Source: Isochrysis galbana
Lineage: Eukaryota > Haptophyta > Isochrysidales > Isochrysidaceae
Direction: 5' to 3'
NCBI GenBank assembly: GCA_018136815.1
Contig: CM030931.1
Coordinates: 726,511 to 790,510 of the forward strand
DNA: 64,000 nt
Made by a program: the position numbers and the translations under genes. The notes under the pieces were generated by a model that worked only from the letters and a program-made list of their open reading frames with translations, did no database searches and was not told the DNA's origin. Below, piece after piece: positions 1 to 9,691 of the stretch (positions within the stretch are counted from its first letter, which is position 1; each line of letters begins with the position of its first letter).

Positions 1-60
1 AACCCCGGAATCCGAAGATAAAGGGACGAAGGGGGAAGCGGAAGAGTGGGACTGGGAGAC
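1..60 (-). repeat. Repeat family R1, edge copy
   Basis: The first bases (CCCCGGAATCCGAAG followed by a purine-rich tract) match the interior of the R1 copies at 5.1, 38.9 and 55.4 kb. Orientation is opposite to the 38.9 and 55.4 kb copies. The copy is cut by the window edge, so its ends are unknown. Confidence 0.5.
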
Positions 61-744
61 TGGGCAATGCGACAATGGCACGAGAAGCACAGGCACAAAA
101 GCAGCAGAAGCACAATACCGAGAGCGCGATGGGGCCCCAATACCTTTGTGACAAATGGCCCATAGCGACTAGCTGGTAGTAACTAGTAGCCTGTTTTTAA
201 TAAACACAAACAGTTGAGGGTGGATTGTGTAAATAACATGGGGAAAGGGATCAAATACCAGATCCAAGTCGCAGTCCGCAGTCGTATAGAATAAATTATA
301 TCATGTGGCATTTGCATTTGCACACGGACCAAGTCCAAGACGCGTAGGCGTAGAATACATTATGATGTGTACGGACAAGCTGCAAGCTGCCCGATATCCT
401 GCCACAGGAACGCTTACAAGCAGCACACACAACACTCAATAGTGGGAGATCACCTCAAAAGCTCAAAAGTACATTGTTGGCTTACAAAAAGGCAAATGCA
501 GAAGCCCAAAAGGAGCTCAGCGTTGCGGCGCAGTAGATCTGCTCAACCTCCACCCTAGCGCCTCCCATTATGACGGGATTCGCACTAGAGTATCATGTAC
601 CTACCAGCTTTGGTTGAAGGCTCGTGGATGAGGACAACAACTGGCCAGTAGTTTCGAGTAGAACATGGCGTTGCCACAGAAAGTATGCCACGTGGGTACC
701 GACCTGGACGTCTCAGGTCAGCGCGCACCACGCGGCACCTAGCA
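61..744. other. Intergenic, no gene seen
   Basis: Short open frames here have no recognisable domain and no support from splice sites or repeats. Part of it is probably the 3' flank of the PUB-domain gene that ends at 745. Confidence 0.5.
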
Positions 745-1296
745 TCAGCCACCGGCACCCGCCGCGCCAATGTCGGACGCAGTTACGATGGCTCGCCCGC
801 CCTTCACACCGGCTGCCTTTGCGCGCCACCCGGGCTCCTTGCGCATAGCGGCGTCTTCTTCTATCTGCAGCTTCTCGAGCTTGCGCTTCTCCGCGTCTGC
901 GGCCTGCTTTGCCCGCACCTCCTCTGCGGCCGCAGCCTTGGCCGCTTTCTCTGCGTTTGCCCTTTCTGCAGCTTGTGCCTGCAACGCCGCGAGCGCAGCA
1001 GCGCAGCCTCCTGCAACGAGCTCGTCGGGCAGCACGAAAGCGTCCGCCTCTTCAATAAAGCCCACGCCTGTGAGCAGCGCCTTGACGCCCGAGACCGCGA
1101 GAAGCGCGCTGATCTTAGCGTTGGACTTCTTCAACCTCCGGTACTTGGGCTCGGTGGGCGCGTCGATCACATTTGTGAGTAGCCTGGTGAGGAGGGTGTG
1201 CGCCTCGCTGAAGGGACCCGCACGCACCTCACTCAGCATCTGCACACCCACCTTGAGCTTGAGCGGGTTAGGGGCGCTCTCTATCTCGGCAACCAT
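745..1296 (-). CDS. PUB-domain protein (p97/VCP cofactor-like)
   Basis: A 183-residue protein read from the ATG at 1296. Residues about 1-92 look like a PUB domain: a predicted helical fold with the run LLTRLLTNVIDAP, a basic KYRRLKKSNAKI segment and a hydrophobic GVKALLTGVGF segment near its end. PUB domains of peptide:N-glycanase and UBXN6 bind the C-terminal tail of the AAA ATPase p97/VCP, so a role in ubiquitin-linked protein extraction is a family-based inference. Residues about 95-160 are an Ala/Glu/Lys-rich helix, probably a coiled coil. The open frame continues upstream to 1587, but that part is low-complexity Ser/Arg/Pro sequence over a purine-rich tract and is more likely 5' UTR. 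No UBX or transglutaminase domain is present, so this is a small stand-alone PUB protein, or one exon of a larger gene. Confidence 0.72.
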   Translation of the reverse strand: MVAEIESAPNPLKLKVGVQMLSEVRAGPFSEAHTLLTRLLTNVIDAPTEPKYRRLKKSNAKISALLAVSGVKALLTGVGFIEEADAFVLPDELVAGGCAAALAALQAQAAERANAEKAAKAAAAEEVRAKQAADAEKRKLEKLQIEEDAAMRKEPGWRAKAAGVKGGRAIVTASDIGAAGAGG

Positions 1297-1599
1297 TGTA
1301 AACGGAGGGAGGGGGGATGGGTTGGAGCGGTAGGGGCAGCGATCGAAAGAGCGAGAGGAGAGGAGGAGGGAGGATTGGGAAAGGGTGGCTCGTGCTTGGC
1401 CCCCGACAGGTGGCGCGTCCTCCTGTGGGCGTGTCTGGCGCCCTCCCTTGCTTCTCTTCCGTTTCTCGTCGCTTCTTCTCTCTTCTCCTTCTCTCTCACA
1501 TTTCTCTCTCTCTGTCCCTCTGGGCGCGCGCGCTGCAGCTATACAATGCGAATATTTATGTGAGTCTTCGGTCTTCAATCCTTCCATTTTTTACCTGGT

Positions 1600-2068
1600 T
1601 GTTCTTTTGGAGGAGAAGAGAGAGAAGGAGGGAGAGAGCGTGAGGAAGGATAGAAGAGAGAGAAGAAATAGGAGTACTCTAGAGAGATAAAAAGGAGAAA
1701 AACCTAGCGGATATTCTGTTGGAGAGAAGAGGGGGAGAGCGCGAGCGAGTCTAATGTTAGAGATGTTCGAGCTCTCTGGAAGGGGCCAGGAGAGACAACG
1801 GGGAAAGAGAGAGAGGAAGAGGGTGGGGGGTGCGGCGCGGAAATTAAGAGAAGGGCGAGGAAGACAAGAAAGAGAGGGGGAGGGGGGGGCAGAAGAAGAA
1901 GAGAGCCACGCCCCCCCCCTCCCCCCCTCTTTCCTGTCTTCCTCGCCCTTCTCTGAAGGTCCGCGCGCCTACCCCCCTCTCTTCCTCTCTCTTTTTCCCC
2001 GTTGACTCTTCCCCCCCCCCCCCCCCCGCTACCCCCCTTTGGGGAGGGGGGGGGGGGGGGGGGGGGGT
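1600..2068. repeat. Purine/pyrimidine low complexity with a long imperfect palindrome
   Basis: A GA-rich tract (about 1610-1890) folds back on the CT-rich tract that follows. For example AGAGAAGGGCGAGGAAGACA at 1847 pairs with its near-complement ending about 1954, and CAACGGGGAAAGAGAG near 1797 pairs with the stretch ending about 2004. A C-run at 2011-2027 is then followed by a G-run to 2067, which could form a second hairpin. This is upstream of the PUB gene start. No coding potential is seen. Confidence 0.7.
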
Positions 2069-2159
2069 AGGTCGCGCGCCCGCCGCCTGCAGCCGCCCGC
2101 CGCCGCCAGCAGATGCCCGGGCACTTGACTCCTACTCCCCACCCAGTGGGTCCGTTAAG

Positions 2160-3010
2160 AATTGTAGTCTTGTAGAGCTAGGGCGGTCAAACAGGGCTTT
2201 TTAACGACTAGTCAGGGTTGGGCTGCATTTTTTGACCGTGGCGCGATGCCCAATAAAAATCCTCCCGGGGGGGCTACCTGACGCTACGAAAATCTTCGCC
2301 AAGAAATGGTGCGATTCGCCCCCCCTCTCGCCCCCTCCGTCACGCGCACTCACGCTCTACCCGTAAAGAGTTGGCAGTCGCGCCCGCGGGGGGGATCGGT
2401 TCCTTTATATCTAAGCTACATTCGGCATTTGATTCCCGCCCGATGCAGCGCCGTGTCGGGCTGCCGACAGCCGACAGTCCGACCACCCCCTGACCCTCTC
2501 TGGCATCATTGATCATTGCCCGCGCAGCCCACCCAGCACCAGCACATCACAGCGCGCGCACGCGGCTACCCTGGCTACTAGAGGCCCCACCCCGACCATC
2601 CCGACTCGCCCCTCGCAGGATTCGCCCTCTCTCGAACTCGGCATCGAGAACTAGGATCAGCTCACCGGCGCGGCCGTCCACTCGTGTCTGACGAGCCTCC
2701 GCCTCCGCGTTAAGGCTGCCCACGCGGCCATCCTCCCTCTGTCTGACAGTGCAAGATCTGGCGCTGATCGATGAGGCGAGACCCGTGGGCGACCTCAGGA
2801 CGGGCTTCGTCGTGGCGCTCTACGCCACAGCAAGCAGGAAAGCCCAAGATCCTGCCAGAGCGCCTCACAACGCGTCTGTGTCGCATTCGCGAGTCGACAC
2901 TCTGTGGAGATGGACTGTTCCCAGGATCCGGGTAAGGCTCCTGAGACTCCATCCTTGGCAACCCACGCGTCCGTAGGCGGCCTATCAACTTGGGTAGCGG
3001 GTGAAGATAC
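2160..3010 (+). repeat. Repeat family R3, truncated copy
   Basis: This stretch is closely similar to 26559-27230. It starts with the same 15-bp motif TAGGGCGGTCAAACA (2179-2193), followed by a T-run and the stretch TTTTTTGACCGTGGCGCGA. It then keeps the region that in the 26.8-kb copy encodes the N-terminal part of the R3 protein, here broken by stops and frameshifts. The copy ends near 3010, so the second half of the R3 gene is absent. It is a dead fragment. Confidence 0.75.
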
Positions 3011-3945
3011 TTGGGAAGGCTTGGGCACGGGTGCAGTGGTGACGGGGTCCGCGCGCGGCGGCGAGGGCGGATTTTGCGGTGCAGAGGGTGGTGATGGGTC
3101 CATAGGAACAGATTGAATCAATCTCTAGTGGGTGATTTCTAGCGAGAGACCACACACAAGGCAGTAGGGGCTCAAGGGTACGAGGGGTCACGGTACGGCT
3201 TCGATCGCAGAGCGCTGCGACGGCTGCTGGGTGCGTACGAAGACACGCCACACCACTTTCTAACATAAACAAGGGCAACACGTAATAAACACGGGAGCGA
3301 ATGCCACGGTGGGTCAACAGAGAGAGCAAAGAAGGAACCAATTGGCCAGAAGAGAACTCGTCGTCTCGTCGTCCTAGAGAAGGATTGCACACAGAAAAGG
3401 CGCGAAAGGGATTCATCCATGCTTAGTGAAGATCCTACAAGATTCATCGGCGAATAGCGTCTCAACGCGAGCACAGCGGCGTGCACTTTACCTATAGCTT
3501 TTCGTAGCTTAGCCATGGAGTAGCTGGTAGACTTAAAAAGTCTAGAAGCTTACAGAGGTGTTAGACTTACAGAGTCTTAGATGCTTGAGGTTCTTGAGGG
3601 TGTACTTTAGCAAGCAAGATGCTCGCTACTTCCTTGGTCTTCATCGACACGTGCTTACTACTCTCTTGATCTCCATGCCTGGGTGATCAGTCCAGAGCTA
3701 GAGCATATTATTCATATTCCGAGTAGAAAGAAGCCTGTAGAAGCTGCTTGGCCACGTGGGTATAATGGTAGACCAACATTGAATGAAGTGTAGTGATTGA
3801 TAGAAGCGTGGAGACGTCGTAGACGTAGAGATAGACATAAGAACGAAGATTGATGATTTACCATCGCGGTTATAACGGTAGAGCGGAAAATAGCGAAATA
3901 GCCTGCAGAGGCTCGCGAATGCGACACACTCGTTAGGCTTCTCTT
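3011..3945. other. Intergenic, no gene seen
   Basis: No conserved domain, splice-supported exon or clear repeat is seen on either strand. The sequence is less GC-rich than the surrounding genes. Short direct repeats of the type AGACTTACAGAG occur around 3530-3590. Confidence 0.4.
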
Positions 3946-3947
3946 CG

Positions 3948-4370
3948 TTAACTAAGTTTATACTTGGTTGACCCATGGGGGGGCACGAGCCCCCCCCTCT
4001 CTCCACTCCTCCCCTGCCATGGGGGAGGAACCACCCATCCTCCTGGCATGCCTGATGGCTTGCCAGGAGGCCACTGCCCTACTGACCCACTCCCTTCCCC
4101 ACAGGTTCGCCCCATTCGCCCACCCTGGCCCCTCGTGACCAGCCCAATGCTCCAACCCCCCCTCCCCCCCTGGTCGACAGGCAGACAGGTGCAGCGTGGG
4201 GGCCCCAGAGGCTCGGGAACGCCAACGAGGGAGAGACAGGGGAGGCCAGGGCCCAGCCCCAGCCTCCTCTGCCCCCTGAGCTGGCCTCCAGGAGCCTCCA
4301 GGGGCCGCCAGAGGGCAGCTGGAGGCCTGCCGCAGGCGCGCCATCGCGCGTGCCGCAGGAGAGGGGCGTA
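3948..4370 (+). repeat. Repeat family R2, copy a
   Basis: The sequence from TAAGTTTATACTTGG to the GCGCCATCGCGCGTG segment recurs in inverse orientation at about 42915-43330. Its first hundred or so bases recur at 51296-51412. It contains CCATGGGGGGGCACGAGCC and an imperfect inverted TGCCAGGAGG/CCTCCTGGCA. Long open frames on both strands come from its C/G-rich composition and are not supported as genes. It is probably a non-autonomous interspersed repeat. Confidence 0.75.
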
Positions 4371-4431
4371 CATTCCACCTCTACGGAATAATCGAAATTC
4401 CACAAACTACATGAGCGAATTTCACACCCAC

Positions 4432-4505
4432 TGCAACCCATCAACACACCCTTTGCAAACCCTTCACACCCTTTGCAAACCCTTCACACCCTTTTCAAAC
4501 CTTGC
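4432..4505. repeat. Short tandem repeat, about 21-bp unit
   Basis: About three head-to-tail copies of a unit containing CCCTTTGCAAACCCTTCACA, with the last copy diverged. It lies just before the end of the weak minus-strand open frame at 4495-5085. Confidence 0.8.
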
Positions 4506-5085
4506 ACACACGAGTGCGCGGCTTGCCGTACTTCCTTTTGCACTCGCGGCAGAGGCCGTTCCACTCGCTTAGCTGATCTTTCGCGTGCACCTTCATGGTC
4601 TCGTTGTCGCGGAGGGCATAGAGCACATACGGAGCCTTGGGGGCAGTGCGGTAAGGGCGACCAAGGGCCTTCGCCACGGAGCTGATGAACTGTTGGCAGC
4701 TCGACTCGACGTAAGGGAACTCCGCGCTCGAGCACCTGTACACCTTGACCGGCATCGTGCCTTCCGAGTACTTGTGCATGTCGTAGCCGCGGAGGACGAT
4801 CCCCCACTTCTTCTCCTCCTTCTTGCCGCCCGTTTTCAGTATGAGCGACAACGGCGGGCTCAAACCCAGCAAGGAACTCGTAAATCTAGCCACAAAGCTG
4901 AGGATAGCACACGCTGTCGAGGAACCCAAGGAGCAACAAAACAAAGACGAATAAGTTAACAAAACGTAGAACAAGGTCAACATCAGAGACGCAACCGACC
5001 CGGCGCCACTGTCACAATAGGCGCGAGCGAAGGCAGACGCGAACGCCAAAAGAGAAGACACAACAGGCCTGCCCGGCCCCCGCAC
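4495..5085 (-). CDS. Hypothetical protein, weak
   Basis: The 196-codon open frame has a convincing-looking C-terminal half (from about residue 85). That half is mixed in composition, with four Cys residues including a C-x2-C pair in LCRECKRKYGKP, and no low complexity. The N-terminal half is hydrophobic and overlaps the R1 repeat, so the true start may lie downstream or in another exon. I do not recognise the family. The C-x2-C near the end could be half of a zinc site. It may equally be a chance frame in repeat-rich DNA. Confidence 0.25.
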   Translation of the reverse strand: MRGPGRPVVSSLLAFASAFARAYCDSGAGSVASLMLTLFYVLLTYSSLFCCSLGSSTACAILSFVARFTSSLLGLSPPLSLILKTGGKKEEKKWGIVLRGYDMHKYSEGTMPVKVYRCSSAEFPYVESSCQQFISSVAKALGRPYRTAPKAPYVLYALRDNETMKVHAKDQLSEWNGLCRECKRKYGKPRTRVCKV

Positions 5086-5235
5086 TCTGAACCAGGCCTT
5101 AGGTAGCGCACCAAGGCCGGACCCCGGAAACCGAAGAAAAAGGAAAGAAGGGGGGCAGGGAAAGAGGTGGAGGGAGGGAAGTAAGGGCGATGCAAGTAGA
5201 GAAGGGAGACCAGTCCCAGTCAGTAGTAGGTGTGT
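5060..5235 (-). repeat. Repeat family R1, copy b
   Basis: The minus strand matches the 38.8-39.0 and 55.3-55.6 kb copies, including the stretch read as FFFGFRGPA and the segment GGTTCAGAGTGCGGG. At its outer side is a remnant of the AATCTTCAGA motif found at the start of the other copies. Confidence 0.75.
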
Positions 5236-5276
5236 AGCCCAGAATCTTCAGATGTGTTTTTTTTTAAATACTCTGG

Positions 5277-5665
5277 ATGCGACAGATTGTGTCGCATTCG
5301 CGAATCGACACTCGTTAGGCTTCGCTCGTTATAATTCTCTCGTTCTCGTTCTCGGTCAAAAGCTTCGCTTGGATGCATGGGATCGTGGGTTGTGGAGCGC
5401 CCTCTCTCTTCCTCTCGAAAGAGAAGGGAAGTTTCCCCACCTTTCTTCCTCCCAGGCGCCTCGCAGATAGGTTTAATTCGCTATCTCCCCTGCGGTTCTT
5501 TATCTGCTTCTGGGGGCAATCAGGTTTAATTTGCGACCTCTTCGCATCTCCCCCTTAGGCACATCGCACTCCTTTCGTCTTATTTGGTAGGTCTCTTGGA
5601 ATCCTGCGTAGCAAGATTGCCCCTCGATTCCGTTATGGTGCGATTCCCGTTCCAGACAAGATCGC
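5277..5665 (+). repeat. Ty3/gypsy family, LTR/leader fragment (copy A)
   Basis: A block starting near GTGTCGCATTCGCGAATCG and ending GATTCCCGTTCCAGACAAG is nearly identical to 14563-14970 and closely similar to 20908-21300. In those copies it leads into a gag-like start. Here it jumps directly into integrase coding sequence at about 5665, so gag, protease, reverse transcriptase and RNase H have been lost by an internal deletion. Confidence 0.8.
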
Positions 5666-6972
5666 CTGCTGGCACGGCATATCGACGCGTTCGCCCTCGA
5701 CCCGAAGAACCTCATCATCACGAGAGTGTGGGCGTGGTGGAACGAGCGCAACAGACGTTGATCAATATGGCTCGCGCTACCGATGAAGGCGGCGGTCATT
5801 GGGTCGATCATCTTCCGTTCTTTCTAATGAGCATGCGCGCTTCCGCCAATCGCATTACCCGCATGTCGCCTGCTGCGTTGCTCTATGGCCGTGAGCTTCG
5901 CCTGCCTGCCCAGCTTTCTGATCCACCTGACACTGGTCCACCTCCCGAGTTACCTCAGGAAATTCGCTCGTACGCTTGGAAAATGCATTGTCGCTTAAAG
6001 GCAGCGTGGGCCGCAGCTTATGATGCAACTTTAGAATCTCAAGCCGACGCACTCGCTGACACACTACGCACTCACTCTCCCCCTATCCAATTTGCTCCAG
6101 GTGATAGGGTGGTTCGCAAAATTCCAGGACACCGCAACAAACTCCTCTACCACTATAGTGGACCCTACCGCATTGCTGAGGCGCTTGGCGCTGGCCGCTA
6201 CCGACTACGCGACCAAGAAAATCGCCTCCTCTCCGAGGAGGTGCATGTGACTAACCTCCGTCCCTACTATACCCTCACAGATGAAGATCCTGTCCAAACA
6301 GATGAGTATCTGGTTGATTCCCTCCTTGACCGCAAGGGTCGAGGCGATTCAAGGCAGTACCTCGTCAAATGGCGTGGCTACGCGAAAGCTGCGGCCACAT
6401 GGGAGCCGCTAGCCGAACTGCTTCGCCGCTGCGAGTCGCTCGTCACCGCCTATGATGATGCTCACCCCTTCCCGCCTCTTCGTAAGCCTCAGATGAGAAA
6501 GCGGGCTGCAGAATCACAATCTCAGACCGTCTCAACTCCACCGACGTCGCACGCGATCGAAGCTCCCGTGGGATCCGAGACCACCGGCTCGGATCATCAG
6601 GCCCCGCGCCGCTCGCCTCGTCTCGCACCGTCCTTGCACAGTGGCCCCATTGCTCATGTCTCCCATTTGCCCGTCTCAGCCCGCCCGTCTGTTGCCAACC
6701 CTGCAGGTCCAATGATGCGGCCGCAGCACGCGGTCTTCGTCCTCGGGCAGTGGTGGTACTCGTCGGGATCGTCGCGCGGTTCCCCGTGGTTTGGCTCCCA
6801 CGCATTTGCGCACGCTGCCCTTGCCTCGCCTACCTTCGTTCGCTGTCGCTCCGAGGCTCTCGCACGCCTGTCGCCACCCTCGTCTCTCTCCTCGATACAC
6901 CCTCTGCGTTCTTCTGACAGTCTCGACTGTCACGCCCCCCCGATATCTATCAACGCCGTCGTTTACGTTTGA
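5584..6972 (+). pseudogene. Ty3/gypsy chromovirus integrase C-terminus with chromodomain
   Basis: The open frame of 462 codons holds only the 3' end of a retrotransposon polyprotein. Its first 28 or so codons are fused leader sequence. After that come the end of the integrase core (the run ESVGVVERAQQTLINMARA), the target-binding region with the PLLYHYSGPYRI-type segment, and a chromodomain around residues 240-290 (EYLVDSLLDRKG, then YLVKWRGYAKAAATWEP). Chromodomains of this type steer chromovirus integration to marked chromatin. The tail is Pro/Ser/Arg-rich and runs into the LTR. With no reverse transcriptase, protease or complete integrase it cannot act by itself. Confidence 0.85.
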
Positions 6973-6999
6973 TCGGGGTACGGGAACGTACGGGAATTC

Positions 7000-7382
7000 T
7001 TTTCCTGTTCCCCCCCCGCGGCCGCCGAATTTCCCCCCCGCGGCCGCCGAATAGTTCCCCCCGCGGGAAGAGAGGTATGGCTCACCCCCCCTTTCGACCA
7101 CGGAGGATGGATCTCCCTCCCCTTTCGCTGCGCTCTGTCAGGAGACTCCCGTACCTCGTCGTTTAGCTCGCGCGTGACGTGCCGAGCCCGTCGTGATATC
7201 TCGCCGCCTTTCGCCGTTGGCTGTTCGACTACTCATATATCGAAGAACAGGAGACGCCGCGTTGTAACTTGGGTGCCGCCACACCGCCCAAACATCCAGG
7301 TAAAACTCTCGTAAAAGAGAGAAGGGGATGGGTTGCAGCGTTGAGTCCTGCGGTCTGCCGCGCCGGCCGCCGATTCTACACC
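7000..7382 (+). repeat. Ty3/gypsy LTR, left part, interrupted
   Basis: It begins with a tandem GCGGCCGCCGAATTTCCCCC motif and continues through CACACCGCC, AGGTAAAACTCTCGTA and GCCGATTCTACACC. The same order of blocks occurs uninterrupted at 59340-59640. It stops at 7382, where the inverted-repeat element starts, and resumes at 14032, so the LTR is split by the insertion. Confidence 0.78.
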
Positions 7383-8176
7383 AGTAGATAGAGGAAGTGG
7401 GGGATTTGGTACAGTAGATCGAAGTGCCTCGAGGGGGCCCATCTGAAGCCTGTCATTCGAGATTAGGGTTAGTGGTCCGGGGCTAGGGTTAGGGTTGGGG
7501 CCGCGAGGAAAAAAATTGCTGAGCTAGAGGTGAGGTCCGACCTGGGTTCGATCGCGCGACCCTGAGGTCAGGCGGCCGTACCAGTGGGGCACGGTAAGTG
7601 GTTTAGCGCAAGGAAGGTTCCGCATGCTAGCAATATAGTTTCATGTCCTCCCCCTACTGCTATGTGTCCCCCATCTGGCACCTCCTCATGTCCAGCACCT
7701 TCGTGGACCAGCACGTCCTGTCCTGCCCGCCTCGCCCGCCCCCCGCCTGCCCCGCCTGTCCTGCCTCGCCTGTCCTGCCTCGCCTGTTCCGCCTCGCCTG
7801 TTCCGCCTGCCTCGCCTGTTCCGCCTGCCTCGCCCGCCCGCGTGCCTCGCCCGGTCTCTGCTGCTCTTCGGTTGGTGCATGTATGTATCGACGCAGCGCA
7901 CCTGTGGTGTGTGTGGTCCACGAAGGTGGTCCCGCGTGTGCCGCAGGTGTCCTGAGAGAGGCGCCCCGCACGCAGCCGCACGCAGCCGCACGCAGCCGCA
8001 CGCAGCCGCACGCAGCCGCACGCAGCCGCACGCAGCCGCACGCAGCCGCACGCAGCCGCACGCAGCCGCACGCAGCCGCACGCAGCCGCACGCAGCCGCA
8101 CGCAGCCGCACGCAGCCGCACGCAGCCGCACGCAGCCGGGGGAATGGCGGGGAGGGGTCCACGAAGGGGGTGGTCA
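7383..8176 (+). repeat. Left terminal inverted repeat
   Basis: This arm starts AGTAGATAGAGG and matches the reverse complement of 13350-14031 with few differences. It contains telomere-like TTAGGG runs (about 7464-7500), the hairpin-prone stretch around 7545-7570 and a 10-bp tandem array (7971-8138). It is about 112 bp longer than the right arm, which is almost exactly 11 tandem units. Confidence 0.9.
7971..8138. repeat. 10-bp tandem array in left TIR
   Basis: Sixteen full units of CGCAGCCGCA followed by a partial one, with no visible unit-to-unit variation. The matching array in the right TIR (13385-13447) has five full units plus a partial. The array reads open in several frames only because its unit lacks stops. 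Confidence 0.95.
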
Positions 8177-8248
8177 CCACAAGCTGAGTGGGGGGTCGTG
8201 GGGTACAAATGAGGGCTATATTCCCTGTCCAGTCCAGCTTAGTGTGAT

Positions 8249-8584
8249 ATGGGGTCCGAAAGGGTCGTGTACTGGTTGGAGGCGGTTGGTGGCACAGTAG
8301 TGGGGAGCCTTTCATATGTAGGCAGCACGACAGATCTCAATCGTCGCCTACGCCAGCACAACTGTGAGATAAGTGGAGGAGCCCGGTACACCACAAAGAT
8401 CAAAACGAACACAGGTTGTTCATGGCATGTCCACACATATGTGACTGGATTCGTGAATGAGAGAGAGGCCTTAAGCTTCGAATATCGGCTCGATCGTTCG
8501 ATGCGTCGATGCAAACATTTGAGTTCCAAAGAGGCAGTGCTGGACAGAATGTTATCGAACAATGTGCATTTGGTTAGGTGCTGA
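8249..8584 (+). CDS. GIY-YIG family endonuclease
   Basis: A protein of 111 residues that is almost entirely one GIY-YIG nuclease domain. VYWLEAV near residue 7 stands for the GIY motif, SYVGST near residue 22 for YIG, followed by DLNRRLRQHN with the conserved Arg, and NEREALSFEYRLDR holding the metal-binding Glu. The size and layout resemble the SLX1/UvrC-type minimal domain found in virophages and polinton-like viruses. It cuts DNA in the family, so a role in resolving replication intermediates or in element mobility is an inference. It lies just inside the left TIR and points inward. Confidence 0.82.
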   Translation: MGSERVVYWLEAVGGTVVGSLSYVGSTTDLNRRLRQHNCEISGGARYTTKIKTNTGCSWHVHTYVTGFVNEREALSFEYRLDRSMRRCKHLSSKEAVLDRMLSNNVHLVRC

Positions 8585-8616
8585 TGAGGAAATAAAAAAT
8601 TTGTAACTCGCGCATC

Positions 8617-8636
8617 GGGAAATTTTTTTCTGTGAC
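8617..8636 (+). promoter_or_regulatory. Candidate element promoter motif
   Basis: The stretch AAATTTTTTTCTGTG lies 41 bp before the ATG of the SSB-like gene and just after CTCGCG. Similar CGCGAG plus A/T-tract plus TTTCTG arrangements occur upstream of the polymerase gene on the minus strand. An A/T tract (GAATTTTTTTTTGACCC) precedes the third gene. A shared late or constitutive promoter element is an inference. Confidence 0.4.
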
Positions 8637-8676
8637 ACTAGATAACACCACCCCCCACCACCCCCACCCTCACCCC

Positions 8677-9333
8677 ATGCCCTTCACCAATATCTCGCTC
8701 GATGAGATTTCGTATGCATCCTTGGTCAAAGGGAAGACAGCTGTATCGCCGAAGACTGTGACTGTCCGAGTCAATGCAAAAGGAGAGACCCTGAACCTAC
8801 AGCTAGGCAGCACTCCCGACGATGCACACACCGTTCTGTACAAGCCGACCCCGCCACCAAATGAGCCGACGAAAACGATGTGGACGTTGGATCTAGTGGT
8901 TCCTCACGGAAGTGACACATGGAAACTGTTGAGTGAGCTCGACGAACGGAACATTCGTGAGGGCGTGACTAGATCCCTCGAATGGTTTGGTCGGTCTATG
9001 GACGAGGAGAGTGTGAAGGAGGCGTACACCCCTATCTTGCGTTTCAACGACAAGCAAAATATATGGGTTGCGCGAGTCAAGATTAATGTCGGCGAGAAGG
9101 GTGCAACGAAGGTTTTTGAGCACGAAGTGGGGCAGCTAGGCGAGAACATCAAGACACTCGCCACATACGACAGCGTCCAAAGGGGTTCGAAGTGCTTTGT
9201 CAAGCTCGGCTCCCCAGGTCTGTGGCTAATGAATCGTAGCTTTGGCATGACGCTGTACGCGAAGAGTGTGCTCGTGTTCCCATGGTGTGAGGGTGGTGGG
9301 AATGGTGATGAGGATGACTTTGAGTTCTTGTAG
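8677..9333 (+). CDS. SSB-like viral replication protein (DUF5871-like)
   Basis: A protein of 218 residues from the ATG at 8677. The frame is open to 8632 but only from a GTG, and the extra residues are His/Pro-rich. The C-terminal part has a run of short strands including CFVKLGSPGLWLMNRSFGMT, like a domain common in algal large DNA viruses (DUF5871). The last residues are DEDDFEFL, an acidic tail ending in hydrophobic residues as in single-strand DNA-binding proteins. It probably coats single-stranded DNA during strand-displacement replication of the element. It sits between the nuclease and the small DUF5754-like gene on the same strand. The family assignment rests on motif memory only. Confidence 0.6.
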   Translation: MPFTNISLDEISYASLVKGKTAVSPKTVTVRVNAKGETLNLQLGSTPDDAHTVLYKPTPPPNEPTKTMWTLDLVVPHGSDTWKLLSELDERNIREGVTRSLEWFGRSMDEESVKEAYTPILRFNDKQNIWVARVKINVGEKGATKVFEHEVGQLGENIKTLATYDSVQRGSKCFVKLGSPGLWLMNRSFGMTLYAKSVLVFPWCEGGGNGDEDDFEFL

Positions 9334-9400
9334 ATTCGAAAAAATCCGGAAAATGAAAAAAGAATTTTTTTTTGACCCACAGGATTGTAAGAACCAAAAA

Positions 9401-9691
9401 ATGTGGGAGATCCGATCCGTCCGCGACGGCACACACAAGATGGAAGCGCGAAACAAGAAGACCGGAAAGACGGTACGCTTTGGAGCCGTCGGATACAGCG
9501 ACTACCTACAACACAAAGACGAAGACCGCCGCCAACGCTACATCGAACGCCATCGCAAGAATGAGAATTGGAGAGACCCAGAGACCGCCGGCTTTTGGAG
9601 CCGATGGATCCTGTGGGGGCCGTACACTAGCATCAAACGCAATGCTGTTCATGCGTCACGAATCATCAAGGAGGACGTCCGTGTCGTCTAG
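9401..9691 (+). CDS. DUF5754-like small viral protein
   Basis: A 96-residue basic protein with the block KTVRFGAVGYSDYLQHKD, then RYIERHRKNENWRDPETAG and FWSRWILWGP. This arrangement is typical of a small protein widespread in phycodnaviruses, mimivirus relatives and polinton-like viruses (DUF5754). Its function is unknown; many basic and aromatic residues suggest nucleic-acid or virion binding. I chose the ATG at 9401 because the earlier ATG at 9353 lies in or before the A/T-rich candidate promoter. The stop overlaps the end of the convergent hydrophobic-protein frame by four bases. Confidence 0.68.
   Translation: MWEIRSVRDGTHKMEARNKKTGKTVRFGAVGYSDYLQHKDEDRRQRYIERHRKNENWRDPETAGFWSRWILWGPYTSIKRNAVHASRIIKEDVRVV

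Noticed and set aside
3948..4572. 202-codon plus and 151-codon minus frames in R2
   Set aside because: Both strands stay open because of C/G-rich repeat composition, and the copies do not keep the frame without indels.
7540..7615. tRNA-like stretch in the TIRs (GGGTTCGATCGCG resembling a B box, TAGCTCAGC nearby)
   Set aside because: The stems of a tRNA cannot be formed: the anticodon region is a CCTGACCTCAGG palindrome and the A-box-like word is on the other strand.
7971..8138. CRISPR-like array
   Set aside because: The units are direct head-to-tail repeats without spacers, in a eukaryotic element.
7568..8315. Long overlapping frames over the left TIR (187-209 codons)
   Set aside because: They exist only because the 10-bp unit has no stop in several frames on either strand.
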